DNA of 64,000 nucleotides from positions 1 through 64,000 of the forward strand of contig NZ_VTTM01000010.1 in NCBI RefSeq assembly GCF_008364795.1, read 5' to 3'. This DNA comes from Azospirillum oryzae (GTDB lineage: Bacteria > Pseudomonadota > Alphaproteobacteria > Azospirillales > Azospirillaceae). The position numbers were made by a program, and so were the translations under genes. Positions 24,598 to 34,821 of this stretch are shown here, piece after piece (within the stretch, counting starts at the first letter, position 1; each line of letters opens with the position of its first letter). A model generated the notes under the pieces. That model was not told the DNA's origin, ran no database searches, and saw only the letters and a program-made list of their open reading frames with translations.

Positions 24598-26916
24598 TCA
24601 GATGATCACGCCATGGTCCTTGGCGAAGGTCTTCAGCTTGTCGCGCAGGCTGTGGTCGGCCCCGGTGTAGAGGCCGCTCATGTAATCCCGCAGCGCCGCG
24701 ACCTCGAGCGAGCGCAGCATCGTCTTCACCGGGCCGACCGACGGCGGCGACATCGACAGGGTGCGGAAGCCGACGCCGATCAGCGCCATAGCGTCGAGCG
24801 GCCGGCCGGCCATCTCGCCGCAGATGCTGAGCGACACCTTGTGCCGGGTGCATTCGTCGACCAGCCGGCGCAGCACGCACAGCATCGACGGCGACAGCGG
24901 GTCGTAGCGGGTCGAGGTGCGCGGGTTGCCGCGGTCGGCGGCGAACAGATACTGGGTCAGGTCGTTGGAGCCGACCGACAGGAAATCCAGCTTGGGCAGC
25001 AGAGCCGGGAGTTGCCACAACAGAGACGGCACCTCCAGCATCGTGCCGACACGCAGGGTGCTGGGCGGCTCGATGCCCTGGGCGGCCAGCCGCTTCAGCT
25101 CCAGCTCCAGCAGGCGGCGGGCGCCGTCGAACTCCGCCACCTCGGCGATCATCGGGAACATCACCGACAGCGGCCGGCCGCCGGCCGCCTGCAACAGGGC
25201 GCGCAACTGCTGGCGCAGCAGCGACGGGTGGTCGAGCCCGATGCGCACGGCACGCCAGCCCAGCGCCGGGTTCTCCTCCTCGCCGCCGGTCATGTAGGGC
25301 AGCATCTTGTCGCCGCCGACATCCAGCGTGCGGAAGACGATCGGCTTCTCGCCGACCTCGTCCATGATGCGGGAATAGAGGTCGGTCTGCGCCTTCACGT
25401 CGGGGTAGGAGGCGCGGACCATGAACGGGATTTCGGTGCGGTAGAGACCGACGCCCTCCGCCCCGCTGGCGGTCAGGTGCGGCAGGTCGATCAGCAGGCC
25501 GCAGTTCAGCTGGATGGAGATCGGCACCCCGTCGCGCGTCACCGACGGGAATTTGCGGATCTCCGCATACATCTGTTCCTTGCGGTGCTGCAGCGCCACC
25601 GCCTCGCCGAAGGCCATCTGGATGTCTTCGGCCGGGCGGATGAAGACCTGCCCATGGTCGCCGTCGACGATCAGCTGGTCCAGCGGCTCGATCCGGTTCA
25701 GGGCGTCGGCCGCCTGCACCACCGGGATGTTCAGCGCGCGGGCGACGATGCAGACATGGCTGGCCGGCGAACCTTCCTCCAGCAGCAGGCCGCGCAGGCG
25801 CGAGCGGTCGTAATCCAGCAGTTCCGCCGGCCCCATGGAGCGGGCGACCAGGATCATGTCGTCCGGCAGGGTCGCGCTGTCGGTGCCGGTGGTCTTGCCG
25901 GCCAGATGTTGCAGCAACCGGTTGGTCAGATCCTCGAAATCCATCAGCCGTTCCCGGATGTAGGGATCGGTCAGATGGCTCATGCGGGCGCGGGTGTCGT
26001 TCTGCACCTGCTGCACCGCCGCCTCGGCGGTCAGGCCGACGCGGATCGCCTCGCGGATGCGCGACAGCCAGCCGCGGTCCTCGGCGAACATCCGGTAGGT
26101 CTCCAGGATGTCGCGCGGTTCGCTGAGCCCCGCCAGCGACGCCGCCTCCAGCAAATCGTCGATGGCGCTGTGCATGGTCTGCAGCGCGGTGTTGAAGCGT
26201 TCCAGCTCGGCGTCGGCATCCTCCGCCACCATCTGGCGGACGGTCAGCTGCGGCCGGTGGATGACGGCGAGGCCCATGGCCAGCCCGGCGCTCATCGCCG
26301 TGCCCGACAGGCGGGCCGGCAGCAGCACGGGGTCGCCGGTGGTGGTGACCTCCACCGGGTTGACCAGCTCGCTCTGCGCCACCAGTTCGGCGACGACCAT
26401 GGCGATGGTCTGGAGGGTTTCCACCTCCTCCTCGACATAGCGGCGGCGGTCCTTGTGCTGGATCACCAGCACGCCGCGCACCTTGCTGCCGCGCAGGATC
26501 GGCACGCCGGCCAGCGACTGGAACGGGTCCTCCCCCGTTTCCGGGCGGTAGGCGAAGCTGGGGTGGGAGGGCGCGTTGTCCAGGGCCACCGGGCGGGCAT
26601 GGCCGGCGATGTAGCCGACGATGCCCTCACCCACGCGCAGGCGGGTGTTGTGGACGGCGGTCTTGTTCAGGCCCTCGGTGGAGAACAGCTCCAGCACCTC
26701 GCCGGCGCGCATGACGTAGCAGGAGCAGACGTCGGCCTTCATCTCCGCCGCGATCAGCGTGACGATCTTGTCCAGCCGGTCCTGCCCCGACCCCGACCCG
26801 GCCATGATGTCGCGCAGCCGGGCGAGCAGCCGGCGCGACGAGGTGCCATCGAAACGGACGTCCATTCCCCCCTCCATACCGCCGCCACCGGTTGCCGTGT
26901 CGAGGGTGTCGGTCAT
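24598..26916 (-). CDS. ptsP: Phosphoenolpyruvate-protein phosphotransferase, nitrogen PTS (EI-Ntr)
   Basis: The protein has 772 residues. Residues 20-175 are a GAF domain (LDKIVTLIAAEMKADVCSCY), followed by the PEP-utilising N-domain and the phosphohistidine domain, with His387 in GSPASHVCIVARALNIPVV. A C-terminal PEP-binding TIM barrel has GLYRTEIPFM, LDVGGDKMLPY and the SICGEMAG motif. It autophosphorylates from PEP and passes phosphate through NPr to EIIA-Ntr (ptsN at 31137). The GAF domain senses glutamine or 2-oxoglutarate in related enzymes. It starts 2 bp after the upstream nitronate monooxygenase gene, so the two, and perhaps lysC, form one transcript. Confidence 0.96.
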   Translation of the reverse strand: MTDTLDTATGGGGMEGGMDVRFDGTSSRRLLARLRDIMAGSGSGQDRLDKIVTLIAAEMKADVCSCYVMRAGEVLELFSTEGLNKTAVHNTRLRVGEGIVGYIAGHARPVALDNAPSHPSFAYRPETGEDPFQSLAGVPILRGSKVRGVLVIQHKDRRRYVEEEVETLQTIAMVVAELVAQSELVNPVEVTTTGDPVLLPARLSGTAMSAGLAMGLAVIHRPQLTVRQMVAEDADAELERFNTALQTMHSAIDDLLEAASLAGLSEPRDILETYRMFAEDRGWLSRIREAIRVGLTAEAAVQQVQNDTRARMSHLTDPYIRERLMDFEDLTNRLLQHLAGKTTGTDSATLPDDMILVARSMGPAELLDYDRSRLRGLLLEEGSPASHVCIVARALNIPVVQAADALNRIEPLDQLIVDGDHGQVFIRPAEDIQMAFGEAVALQHRKEQMYAEIRKFPSVTRDGVPISIQLNCGLLIDLPHLTASGAEGVGLYRTEIPFMVRASYPDVKAQTDLYSRIMDEVGEKPIVFRTLDVGGDKMLPYMTGGEEENPALGWRAVRIGLDHPSLLRQQLRALLQAAGGRPLSVMFPMIAEVAEFDGARRLLELELKRLAAQGIEPPSTLRVGTMLEVPSLLWQLPALLPKLDFLSVGSNDLTQYLFAADRGNPRTSTRYDPLSPSMLCVLRRLVDECTRHKVSLSICGEMAGRPLDAMALIGVGFRTLSMSPPSVGPVKTMLRSLEVAALRDYMSGLYTGADHSLRDKLKTFAKDHGVII

Positions 26917-26918
26917 CG

Positions 26919-28016
26919 CTACAGCGCTCCCACGGGCGGTTCCGCCATCAGGCTCCCCACTCCTGTCAACGATGCCTCATCCATCGCCCGGCGGGCCAGA
27001 GCCGATTCGGCCTGGGCGATCAATTCGGCCAGGATGTCGGCCACCGGCTGTTCGCGGGTGACCAGCCCGACGCTCTGCCCGGCCATCAGGGAGCCGTTCT
27101 CCACGTCGCCCTCGATCACCGCGCGGCGGAGCGCCCCGGCCCAGAAATGCTCGATCTCCAGCATGCCCTCGTCGCGGCTCATGACGCCGGAATCGACCCT
27201 GGCGATGACGTCGCGCTGGAACTCCATGAAGCGCTTGGACGCCTCGTTCGCCAGCGCGCGCACCGGGATGACGGGAAAGCGCGGGTCGATCTGCACCGAC
27301 GGCTGGGCGTCGCGGGCCGACGCCCGGATGAAGGCCTGCTTGAAGTTGGGATGGGCCACGCATTCGGTGGCGCAGACGAAGCGCGTGCCGACCTGCACGC
27401 CGGCCGCCCCCAGTTCCAGATAGGAAAGGATCGTCTCGCCCCGGCCGACGCCGCCGGCGACGAACACCGGCACCTCGCGCAGCTCGGGCAGGATTTCCTG
27501 GGCCAGAACGGTTGTGGAGACAGGGCCGATATGGCCGCCCGCCTCCGTTCCCTCGATCACCAGCGCGTCGGCACCGTGCTTCGCCAGCCGCCGGCCGGCG
27601 GTCAGCGTCGGTGCGAAGGCCATCGCCTTGGCCCCGCCGTCCTTGATGCGGCGCAGGGTGGCGCTGGACGGCAGGCCGCCGGCGACGACCACATGGCCGA
27701 CGCGCTGCTCGCGGCAAACGTCGATCAGCTGGTCCAGCGCCGGGTGCATGTTGATGAGGTTGACGCCGAACGGCTTGTCGGTCAGCGCCCGGGTGCCGGC
27801 GATCTCCACCGCCAGCTGGTCCGGGGCCATGGAGCCGCAGGCCAGCACGCCGAAACCGCCGGCGTTGGAGATGGCGGAGACCAGATGCCGTTCGGACACC
27901 CAGCTCATGGCTCCGCCCATCACGGCGGTGCGGGTGCCGAGGAACTCCCGGCCCCGTTTCCAGAGCCGGTCGAGCCGGGCCGATGCTGCCGCCGCGTATG
28001 ATGTGGCGTCGGTCAT
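26919..28016 (-). CDS. Nitronate monooxygenase / 2-nitropropane dioxygenase family flavoprotein
   Basis: The protein has 365 residues and is a TIM-barrel FMN enzyme. Recognisable parts are MGGAMSWVSERHLVSAISNA and GGFGVLACGSM near the N-terminus, FGVNLI, the GTEAGGHIG flavin-phosphate segment, VFVAGGVGRGETIL and AAGVQVGTRFV. Such enzymes oxidise nitronates. Many members have unknown natural substrates, and enoyl-ACP reductase FabK is related. Its gene lies between lysC and ptsP with only 2 bp before ptsP. Confidence 0.85.
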   Translation of the reverse strand: MTDATSYAAAASARLDRLWKRGREFLGTRTAVMGGAMSWVSERHLVSAISNAGGFGVLACGSMAPDQLAVEIAGTRALTDKPFGVNLINMHPALDQLIDVCREQRVGHVVVAGGLPSSATLRRIKDGGAKAMAFAPTLTAGRRLAKHGADALVIEGTEAGGHIGPVSTTVLAQEILPELREVPVFVAGGVGRGETILSYLELGAAGVQVGTRFVCATECVAHPNFKQAFIRASARDAQPSVQIDPRFPVIPVRALANEASKRFMEFQRDVIARVDSGVMSRDEGMLEIEHFWAGALRRAVIEGDVENGSLMAGQSVGLVTREQPVADILAELIAQAESALARRAMDEASLTGVGSLMAEPPVGAL

Positions 28017-28069
28017 GGCCGGCCCTCCCCTGCTGTTGCGGTCCCCGGCACCCGGGTCGCCACCTGCGC

Positions 28070-29305
28070 TCAGGCGGCGTCCAGGCCGTAGGCGGTGTGC
28101 AGGGCGCGCAGCGCCAGCTCCGCATACTCCTCGGCGATCAGGACCGAGATCTTGATCTCCGAGGTCGAGATGACCTGGATGTTGATGCCCTTGTCGGCCA
28201 GCGCCTTGAACATGCGCTGGGCGACGCCGGCATGGCTGCGCATGCCGACGCCGATGACCGACACCTTGACCACGTTGGCATCGGAAATGATGCGCTTGTA
28301 GTTCAGGGTGGACTGCGCGTCCTCCAGCACCTTCACGGCGCGGGCGATGTCCGCCTTGCCGACGGTGAAGGTCATGTCGGTGGACTTGCCGTCTTCCGAC
28401 ACGTTCTGGACGATCATGTCAACGTTGACGGCGTTGTCGGTCAGCGGACCGAAGATGGCGGCGGCGACGCCCGGCTGGTCGGCGACGCCCACCAGGGTGA
28501 TCTTCGCCTCGTCGCGGCTGTAGGCGATGCCGCTAACAACTTCCTTTTCCACGATCTCGTCCTCGTCAACAACCAGGGTTCCGGGAAGCGAACTGCCCGC
28601 AGCGGCTTCGAAGCTCGACAGCACCTGCACGCGCACGCGGTGGTTCATCGCCATCTCAACCGAGCGGGTCTGAAGCACCTTGGCCCCCTGCGAGGCCATC
28701 TCCAGCATTTCCTCGTAGGTGATCTTGTCGAGCTTGCGCGCCTTGGCGACGATGCGCGGGTCGGTGGTGTAGACGCCGTCGACGTCGGTGTAGATGTCGC
28801 AGCGGTCGGCCTTCACCGCCGCCGCCAGCGCCACCGCCGAGGTGTCCGAGCCGCCGCGGCCCAGCGTGGCGATGCGGCCCTGTTCCGACACGCCCTGGAA
28901 GCCCGCGACCACGGCGACTTCGCCGGTCTGCAGGGACTTTTCCATCTCGGTGGTGTCGATGGAGACGATGCGCGCCTTGCCGTGCGTGTCGTCGGTGCGG
29001 ATCGGCACCTGCCAGCCGGCCCAGGAGCGGGCGGGAATGCCGAGCGACTGCAGGGCGATGGCGAGGAGACCGGAGGTCACCTGCTCGCCCGATGCGACGA
29101 CCGCGTCATATTCGCGCGCGTCGTGCAGCTTGTCGATGTCGTTGCAGTATTTGACGAGCTGGTTGGTCACGCCGGACATCGCCGACACGACGACGGCGAC
29201 CTGATGCCCCGCCTTCACCTCTTGCTCGACCTTCCGGGCCACGTTCTTGATGCGGTCGATGTCGCCGACCGACGTGCCTCCGAACTTCAGGACGATCCGC
29301 GCCAT
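28070..29305 (-). CDS. lysC: Aspartate kinase
   Basis: The protein has 411 residues, the length of the single-function aspartokinases. It begins MARIVLKFGGTSVGD, the ATP-binding motif. The kinase domain also has SAMSGVTNQL, GRGGSDTSAVALAAAV and DVDGVYTTDPRI. Two C-terminal ACT domains (ITLVGVADQPGVAAAIFGPL, and VSVIGVGMRSHAGVAQRMF) indicate feedback control by lysine, threonine or both. It makes aspartyl phosphate for lysine, methionine, threonine and isoleucine synthesis. The gene is divergent from ubiG with 183 bp between, and 53 bp separate it from the downstream monooxygenase gene. Confidence 0.96.
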   Translation of the reverse strand: MARIVLKFGGTSVGDIDRIKNVARKVEQEVKAGHQVAVVVSAMSGVTNQLVKYCNDIDKLHDAREYDAVVASGEQVTSGLLAIALQSLGIPARSWAGWQVPIRTDDTHGKARIVSIDTTEMEKSLQTGEVAVVAGFQGVSEQGRIATLGRGGSDTSAVALAAAVKADRCDIYTDVDGVYTTDPRIVAKARKLDKITYEEMLEMASQGAKVLQTRSVEMAMNHRVRVQVLSSFEAAAGSSLPGTLVVDEDEIVEKEVVSGIAYSRDEAKITLVGVADQPGVAAAIFGPLTDNAVNVDMIVQNVSEDGKSTDMTFTVGKADIARAVKVLEDAQSTLNYKRIISDANVVKVSVIGVGMRSHAGVAQRMFKALADKGINIQVISTSEIKISVLIAEEYAELALRALHTAYGLDAA

Positions 29306-29488
29306 ACCTCACACCATGTCTGGCCGCCCGGTCATGCCATCTGGATCATGCCATCAGGATCATACGGGTCGGCTGAGCGCACCCCCGCTCCACCGTTGCC
29401 GGCGCGGGGCGGCGTATCCATACTCCGTCGGTGGAAGCGAGGCAAGTTGCCCGCACCCGTCCCGCCTCACAGTTTACGGATTTTCACC

Positions 29489-30283
29489 ATGACCGCCTCA
29501 TCCTCCGCCTTCCCGCACGCGTCCGCAACCGCTTCGGCCGATGGACCCAGTGGCGGAACCGTGGATCCGGAGGATGTCGCCCGCTTCTCCGCCATTGCCG
29601 CCGAATGGTGGGATCCGACCGGCAAGTTCAAGCCGCTGCACCGGCTGAATCCGTTGCGCCTGACCTACATCCGCGACAGCGTCTGCAAGCGGTTGGGCCG
29701 CGACCCGCTGGCGCCCAACGCGCTGGCGGGCCTGCGCGTGGTCGACATCGGCTGCGGCGGCGGCCTGCTGGCCGAACCGATGGCGCGGATGGGCGCCAGT
29801 GTGGTCGGCGTCGACGCGTCGGAAAAGAACATCAAGACCGCCGCCACCCACGCCGCCGAGACCGGCACGACCGTCGATTACCGCGCCACCACCGCCGAGG
29901 CTCTCGCCGCCAGCAGTGAAAAGTTCGACGTGGTGCTGGCGATGGAGGTGATCGAGCATGTCGCCGACGTGAACCTGTTCGTGAAGTCGCTGTCCGACCT
30001 GCTGGCGCCGGGCGGCGTGCTGTTCCTGGCGACGCTGAACCGCACGCCGAAGTCCTTCGCTCTCGCCATCGTCGGGGCGGAGTACATCCTGCGCTGGCTG
30101 CCGCGCGGCACCCACAACTGGCGCCAGTTCCTGCGCCCGTCCGAACTGAACGCCGCCGTACGCACGTACGGCCTGAGCGTACGCGACCTGACCGGCATCA
30201 CGTACAACCCGCTGAGCGACGAGTTCCGGCTGAACGCGCGGGATCTGGACGTGAACTACATGGGCTGGGCGGAGCGGGGGTGA
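29489..30283 (+). CDS. ubiG: Ubiquinone biosynthesis O-methyltransferase
   Basis: The protein has 264 residues from the ATG at 29489. The longer upstream frame is antisense to lysC. The conserved start of the fold, EDVARFSAIAAEWWDPTGKF, is followed by HRLNPLRLTYI. SAM motif I is VVDIGCGGGLLAEPMA, and later motifs are VLAMEVIEHV and PGGVLFLATLNRT. The end LNYMGWAE-like segment (DVNYMGWAERG) matches the family. It carries out both O-methylation steps in ubiquinone synthesis. It is divergent from lysC and stands alone. Confidence 0.96.
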   Translation: MTASSSAFPHASATASADGPSGGTVDPEDVARFSAIAAEWWDPTGKFKPLHRLNPLRLTYIRDSVCKRLGRDPLAPNALAGLRVVDIGCGGGLLAEPMARMGASVVGVDASEKNIKTAATHAAETGTTVDYRATTAEALAASSEKFDVVLAMEVIEHVADVNLFVKSLSDLLAPGGVLFLATLNRTPKSFALAIVGAEYILRWLPRGTHNWRQFLRPSELNAAVRTYGLSVRDLTGITYNPLSDEFRLNARDLDVNYMGWAERG

Positions 30284-30320
30284 GGTTCGACCGAAGCCGA
30301 CGCCGCTTCATTTCGACCGT

Positions 30321-30398
30321 CATTCCCGCGCATGCGGGAATCCAGCCGTTTCAAGCGCTTGAGCCGGATACCTGGATCCCCGCCTTCGCGGGGATGAT
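30321..30398. repeat. Palindromic intergenic repeat element
   Basis: CATTCCCGCGCATGCGGGAA and, about 30 bp later, CCCCGCCTTCGCGGGG are two GC-rich palindromes with the flanks TCCAG and CTGGAT facing each other. This arrangement is typical of dispersed palindromic repeats in alphaproteobacteria. It lies just after ubiG and may also stop transcription. Confidence 0.65.
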
Positions 30399-30436
30399 GG
30401 CCGAGAGAGATGCGGTTTTAAAGGCGCCGATTGTCC

Positions 30437-30982
30437 TCAATCCTCGTACACAGCGTCCAGCGGCAGAGAGAGGTCCAGCGCCGCCAGCATGACCGGACCA
30501 TCGCACACGACATCGACGGTCCAGCCGCTGCCCTCGCGGCGGTAGACCTCGACCAGACGCTCGCTCTGGGAGACCAGAACGATTTCGCGCAGGGACGGAA
30601 TTTTCTGGTAGTTGGTCCGCTTCTCGCGGCGGTCGATGGCCTCGGTGCTGTCGGACAGAACCTCCACCACCAGCACCGGATCCTTGACGACATAGGGGTC
30701 GTCATCGCCGCCGGCACAAGTCGCGACGAGGTCGGGATAGTAGAAGGCGTTCGCCGCCTCGACCCGAACCTTCACGTCATTCGCATAGGCTTGGCATCCA
30801 CGGGCGCGGGCGGCCTGCCGCAGGGCGACGAACAAATTGCCGACAATGGTCGCATGACGGCGGCTCGCCCCGACCATGGCGAAGATCTCGCCGTCGACAT
30901 ATTCGTGCCGCACCTCGGCGCTCCGTTCGGCAGCGAGATAGTCCTGCGGCGAAATCCAAGGCTTGCGCGATACGCCTGCCAT
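30437..30982 (-). CDS. Uma2-family (DUF820) PD-(D/E)XK nuclease-like protein
   Basis: The protein has 181 residues from the ATG at 30982. The frame extends upstream, but the conserved domain starts here (SRKPWISPQDYLAAERSAEV). The putative nuclease core is present: RHEYVDGEIF, a Pro-Asp at NAFYYPDLVATC, then VLVVEVLSDSTEAIDRREK, ending YRREGSGW. These are the D and E-x-K positions of restriction-endonuclease-like folds. Uma2 proteins are abundant in cyanobacteria and scattered elsewhere. Their role is not settled and many are linked to mobile DNA. The gene is isolated between a palindromic repeat and ptsN. Confidence 0.82.
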   Translation of the reverse strand: MAGVSRKPWISPQDYLAAERSAEVRHEYVDGEIFAMVGASRRHATIVGNLFVALRQAARARGCQAYANDVKVRVEAANAFYYPDLVATCAGGDDDPYVVKDPVLVVEVLSDSTEAIDRREKRTNYQKIPSLREIVLVSQSERLVEVYRREGSGWTVDVVCDGPVMLAALDLSLPLDAVYED

Positions 30983-31070
30983 GGCCTTGGCCCCTGTCAA
31001 AAAAACCGGCTCGGCACAAGTGTACCAGCCCACCCGGCCCCACTCCAATTGGTGCATCCGCCGCCAAAGA

Positions 31071-31106
31071 AAAAGGGCCGCGCACGATCCCGTGCGGCGG
31101 CCCCTT
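31071..31106 (-). terminator. Intrinsic terminator after ptsN
   Basis: An imperfect inverted repeat (AAGGGCCGCGCACG paired with CGTGCGGCGGCCCCTT, three-base loop ATC) lies 30 bp after the ptsN stop. On the minus strand it is followed by a T-rich run. Confidence 0.8.
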
Positions 31107-31136
31107 AAACATGCCGTGCCCCTCACCGGCGGCCCG

Positions 31137-31595
31137 TCAGTTGGACGGGGTCGGCTCGTGCTGGGTCAGGAGCGCGTACATCGCGTCGCCGGATTCGGCT
31201 CCGCGCAGCTTCTCGCACATGGACTGGTCGCGCAGAAGGCGCGACACGCGGGCGAGCGCCTTCAGATGGTCGGCTCCCGCCTGCTCCGGGGCGAGGAGGA
31301 GGAAGATCAGATCGACCGGCTGCTCATCGATCGCGTCGAAATCGATGGGCCGCTCCAGGCGGGCGAAGACGCCATGGACGCGGTCCAGGCTGGACAGCTT
31401 GCCGTGCGGGATGGCGATGCCATGCCCCACACCGGTCGTGCCCAGCCTTTCGCGCTCCAGAAGCACGTCGAAGATCGCCCGCTCGTGCTGACCGGTCAGC
31501 TCGGACGCTTTGCGCGCCATCTCCTGCAGGGCCTGCTTCTTGTTGCCGGCCTTCAGGTTCGGGAGGATGGCGTGCGGAGAGATGAGGTCGAGCAT
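31137..31595 (-). CDS. ptsN: Nitrogen regulatory EIIA protein (EIIA-Ntr)
   Basis: The protein has 152 residues and is a full-length PTS EIIA-2 domain. The phosphorylated residue is His64 in GVGHGIAIPHGKL. Other family segments are RERLGTTGVG, VDLIFLLLAPEQAGADHLKA and LARVSRLLRD. It receives phosphate from the PtsP-NPr relay and regulates potassium, nitrogen and carbon-storage functions by protein binding. It is the last gene of the leftward rpoN-hpf-ptsN block, 35 bp after hpf, and is followed by a terminator. Confidence 0.96.
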   Translation of the reverse strand: MLDLISPHAILPNLKAGNKKQALQEMARKASELTGQHERAIFDVLLERERLGTTGVGHGIAIPHGKLSSLDRVHGVFARLERPIDFDAIDEQPVDLIFLLLAPEQAGADHLKALARVSRLLRDQSMCEKLRGAESGDAMYALLTQHEPTPSN

Positions 31596-31630
31596 GGACG
31601 CTTCTTGACCAGGGAGACGGGTCGGCGCCG

Positions 31631-32221
31631 TCAGGCGCCGGCCTTCTCCGCCGGATCGACCCAGCCGATGTTCCCGTCGGCACGGCGATAGACCATGTTC
31701 AGGCGGCCATGCGCACCGTTGTGGAACATCAGGGCGGGGGCCTGCGCCAGTTCAAGGCGCATCACCGCCTCGCTGACCGACAGGGTGGCGATGCTCGTCT
31801 CCATCTCGGCCACGACCATCGGGTTGGCGACGCCGTCGGCGGCAGCCTCGACCTCGTCGTGATGCTCCTCGGCCTCGGCTTCCAGCACGCGGTAGCTGGC
31901 CGGGACGGCGGCGCCGTTCTCGGCGGCGTGGTGGTCGCGCAGGCGGCGCTTGTAGCGGCGCAGGCGCTTGGCCAGCTTCTCGCAGGCGATGTCGAAGGCC
32001 GGGTAGGGTTCGGTGGCGTCGCCGGCACTCTGCAGGACGATGCCGCGGCCCACATGGACCTGGATATCGGCCTTGTAGAGATGCGCGTCCTTGGTCAGGA
32101 CGACGTTCGCCTCGATCGGCTTGTCGAAGTACTTGCCGACCACGGCGTTCAGGCTATCGGCCACATGGGTGCGCAGAGCGTCGCCCACATCGAGCTGCTT
32201 GCCTTTGACGGAGAGTTGCAT
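31631..32221 (-). CDS. hpf: Ribosome hibernation promoting factor, long form
   Basis: The protein has 196 residues. The N-terminal S30AE domain begins MQLSVKGKQLDVGDALRTHV and has DAHLYKADIQVHVGRG. The linker is followed by a C-terminal dimerisation domain (METSIATLSVSEAVMRLELA, then FHNGAHGRLNMVYRRADGNI). The long form forms 100S ribosome dimers without a separate RMF. Position next to rpoN and ptsN is conserved in proteobacteria. It starts 155 bp after rpoN, enough for a promoter of its own. Confidence 0.95.
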   Translation of the reverse strand: MQLSVKGKQLDVGDALRTHVADSLNAVVGKYFDKPIEANVVLTKDAHLYKADIQVHVGRGIVLQSAGDATEPYPAFDIACEKLAKRLRRYKRRLRDHHAAENGAAVPASYRVLEAEAEEHHDEVEAAADGVANPMVVAEMETSIATLSVSEAVMRLELAQAPALMFHNGAHGRLNMVYRRADGNIGWVDPAEKAGA

Positions 32222-32376
32222 GGTGGAACGTTTCCAAAAATTGGTCCGCTGGGGACGGTGTAGACACGACGTTCTAAGATGCCCGCATTCTTAAGATGCT
32301 GATCCGCCGCTTGCGGGCCGGGACGATAGGCAAGGGTCACCGGACTGTCAATCGAGCCCTCCCCCGTCCGACCCAC

Positions 32377-33996
32377 CTACATGCGTGACATCTTGGCACG
32401 TCGTCGCTGCACCGATGACGGTATTTTCATCGCTTCACGATACTTCGCGACCGTCCGCCGCGCAATGTCGATCCCTTCCGCACGGAGAATCTCCACCAGT
32501 TTGTCGTCCGAAAGCACGTCGTCCGGCTTTTCCGCATCGATCATGGTCTTGATGCGGTGCCGAACCGCTTCCGCGGAATGGGAGGCCTGACCGTCCGCAC
32601 CCTGGATGGCGGAGGTGAAGAAGTATTTCAGCTCGAAGACGCCGCGCGGAGTCGCCATGAACTTGTTGGTGGTGACGCGACTGACGGTGCTCTCATGCAT
32701 GCCGATGGCCTCGGCGATGTCGCGCAGGATCAGCGGCCGAAGATGCGAGACGCCATGGATGAAGAAGGCGTCCTGCTGGCGGATGATCTCGCTCGCCACC
32801 TTCAGGATGGTGGTGGCGCGCTGGTGCAGCGACTTGACCAGCCAGTTCGCCGACTGGAACCGCTCGGAGATGTATTCCTTGTCGGCCTTGTTGCGGGCGC
32901 TGTCGGAGATGCGGGCGAAATAGCGATGGTTGACCAGCACCCGCGGCAACGTGTCGGGGTTCAGGTCGATCAGCCAGCCGCCGCCGGGATTGGCGCGCAT
33001 CAGGATGTCGGGGGTGACCAGCTGGGCCGGCGTGTGGTCGAAGGCCAGTGCCGGCTTCGGGTTCAGCTTGCGGATGTCGACGACCATGTCGGCGACGTCC
33101 TCGGCATCGACGCCGCAGACCTTCATGATGGCCGGCAGGTTGCGCGCGGCCAGAAGCTCCAGATTGTCGAGCAGCGCCGCCATCGCCGGGTCGAGCCGGT
33201 TCTTCTCGCGCAGCTGGATCGCCAGGCATTCCTTCAGCGACCGCGCGAAGATGCCGGGCGGATCGAAGCGCTGGCAGGCGGCCAGCACCCGCTCCACCCG
33301 CTCCACGTCGCAGCCCAGCTGTTCGGCCATCGCCCGGGCGTCGAACCCGACCAGCCAGCCAGCCTCGTCCAGCATGTCGATCAGGGCCAGCCCGATCAGT
33401 TGGTCACCGAGGTCGGGCAGGTCGATCTTCAGCTGTTCGGTCAGGTGGTCGCGCAGGTTCTTTTCGCTGGTCAGCGTCGCTTCGAGGTTGCTGTCGTCAT
33501 CGTCGAAGCCGCTGCGGCCGCCGCGCTCGCCATAGGAGCCGTAGACCTCGCTGCCGCCGTCCGAGCCGTCGGAAAAGCGGTCGTCGCCATAGACATTCTC
33601 GAAATCGGTGTCGAGCGGCGCCTCCGACGAGGAAGCCATCGTGTCCGACGAGGTCATCTCCACGGTGTCGCGGGTGCGCCCGTCGGTCGGCGCCAGGGCC
33701 GGGCCGTCGTCGCGGCCGTTCAGCCCGTCGATGCTGAGGCCGTTCGCCTCCATGCCGCCGGGGCCGTCCAGCCCGCCCGGCGCCTCGCCGCCGGCACCGT
33801 CGCCGACAACGGGGTCGCTGCCGCCGTCGCTGGGGCCGCTGTCGCGCTCCAGCAGCGGGTTCTGCTCGATCTCGCGGTCGACGAAGTCCGACAGTTCGAT
33901 GTTCGACAGCTGCAGCAGCTTGATCGCCTGCTGCAGCTGCGGCGTCATCACCAGGGTCTGGGCTTGTCGAAGGTCGAGACGTTGAGCAAGCGCCAT
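32377..33996 (-). CDS. rpoN: RNA polymerase sigma-54 factor
   Basis: The protein has 539 residues. Region I is Gln/Leu-rich (QRLDLRQAQTLVMTPQLQQA, then IKLLQLSNIEL). Region II is a long acidic Gly/Asp-rich stretch (about residues 50-160). Region III has the core-binding and helix-turn-helix parts, with HESTVSRVTTNKFMATPRG and a C-terminal RpoN box in ARRTVAKYREAMKIPSS. It directs transcription from -24/-12 promoters of nitrogen-regulated genes with an enhancer-binding activator. The gene follows lptB by 33 bp on the same strand. Confidence 0.97.
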   Translation of the reverse strand: MALAQRLDLRQAQTLVMTPQLQQAIKLLQLSNIELSDFVDREIEQNPLLERDSGPSDGGSDPVVGDGAGGEAPGGLDGPGGMEANGLSIDGLNGRDDGPALAPTDGRTRDTVEMTSSDTMASSSEAPLDTDFENVYGDDRFSDGSDGGSEVYGSYGERGGRSGFDDDDSNLEATLTSEKNLRDHLTEQLKIDLPDLGDQLIGLALIDMLDEAGWLVGFDARAMAEQLGCDVERVERVLAACQRFDPPGIFARSLKECLAIQLREKNRLDPAMAALLDNLELLAARNLPAIMKVCGVDAEDVADMVVDIRKLNPKPALAFDHTPAQLVTPDILMRANPGGGWLIDLNPDTLPRVLVNHRYFARISDSARNKADKEYISERFQSANWLVKSLHQRATTILKVASEIIRQQDAFFIHGVSHLRPLILRDIAEAIGMHESTVSRVTTNKFMATPRGVFELKYFFTSAIQGADGQASHSAEAVRHRIKTMIDAEKPDDVLSDDKLVEILRAEGIDIARRTVAKYREAMKIPSSVQRRRAKMSRM

Positions 33997-34029
33997 GGCT
34001 GTTGAACCGGGACCAGTGGGAACGGAGGG

Positions 34030-34817
<788 letters not shown>

Positions 34818-34821
<4 letters not shown>

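Noticed and set aside
24562..27423. 953-codon plus-strand frame
   Set aside because: It is antisense to ptsP and the nitronate monooxygenase gene, with compositional bias only.
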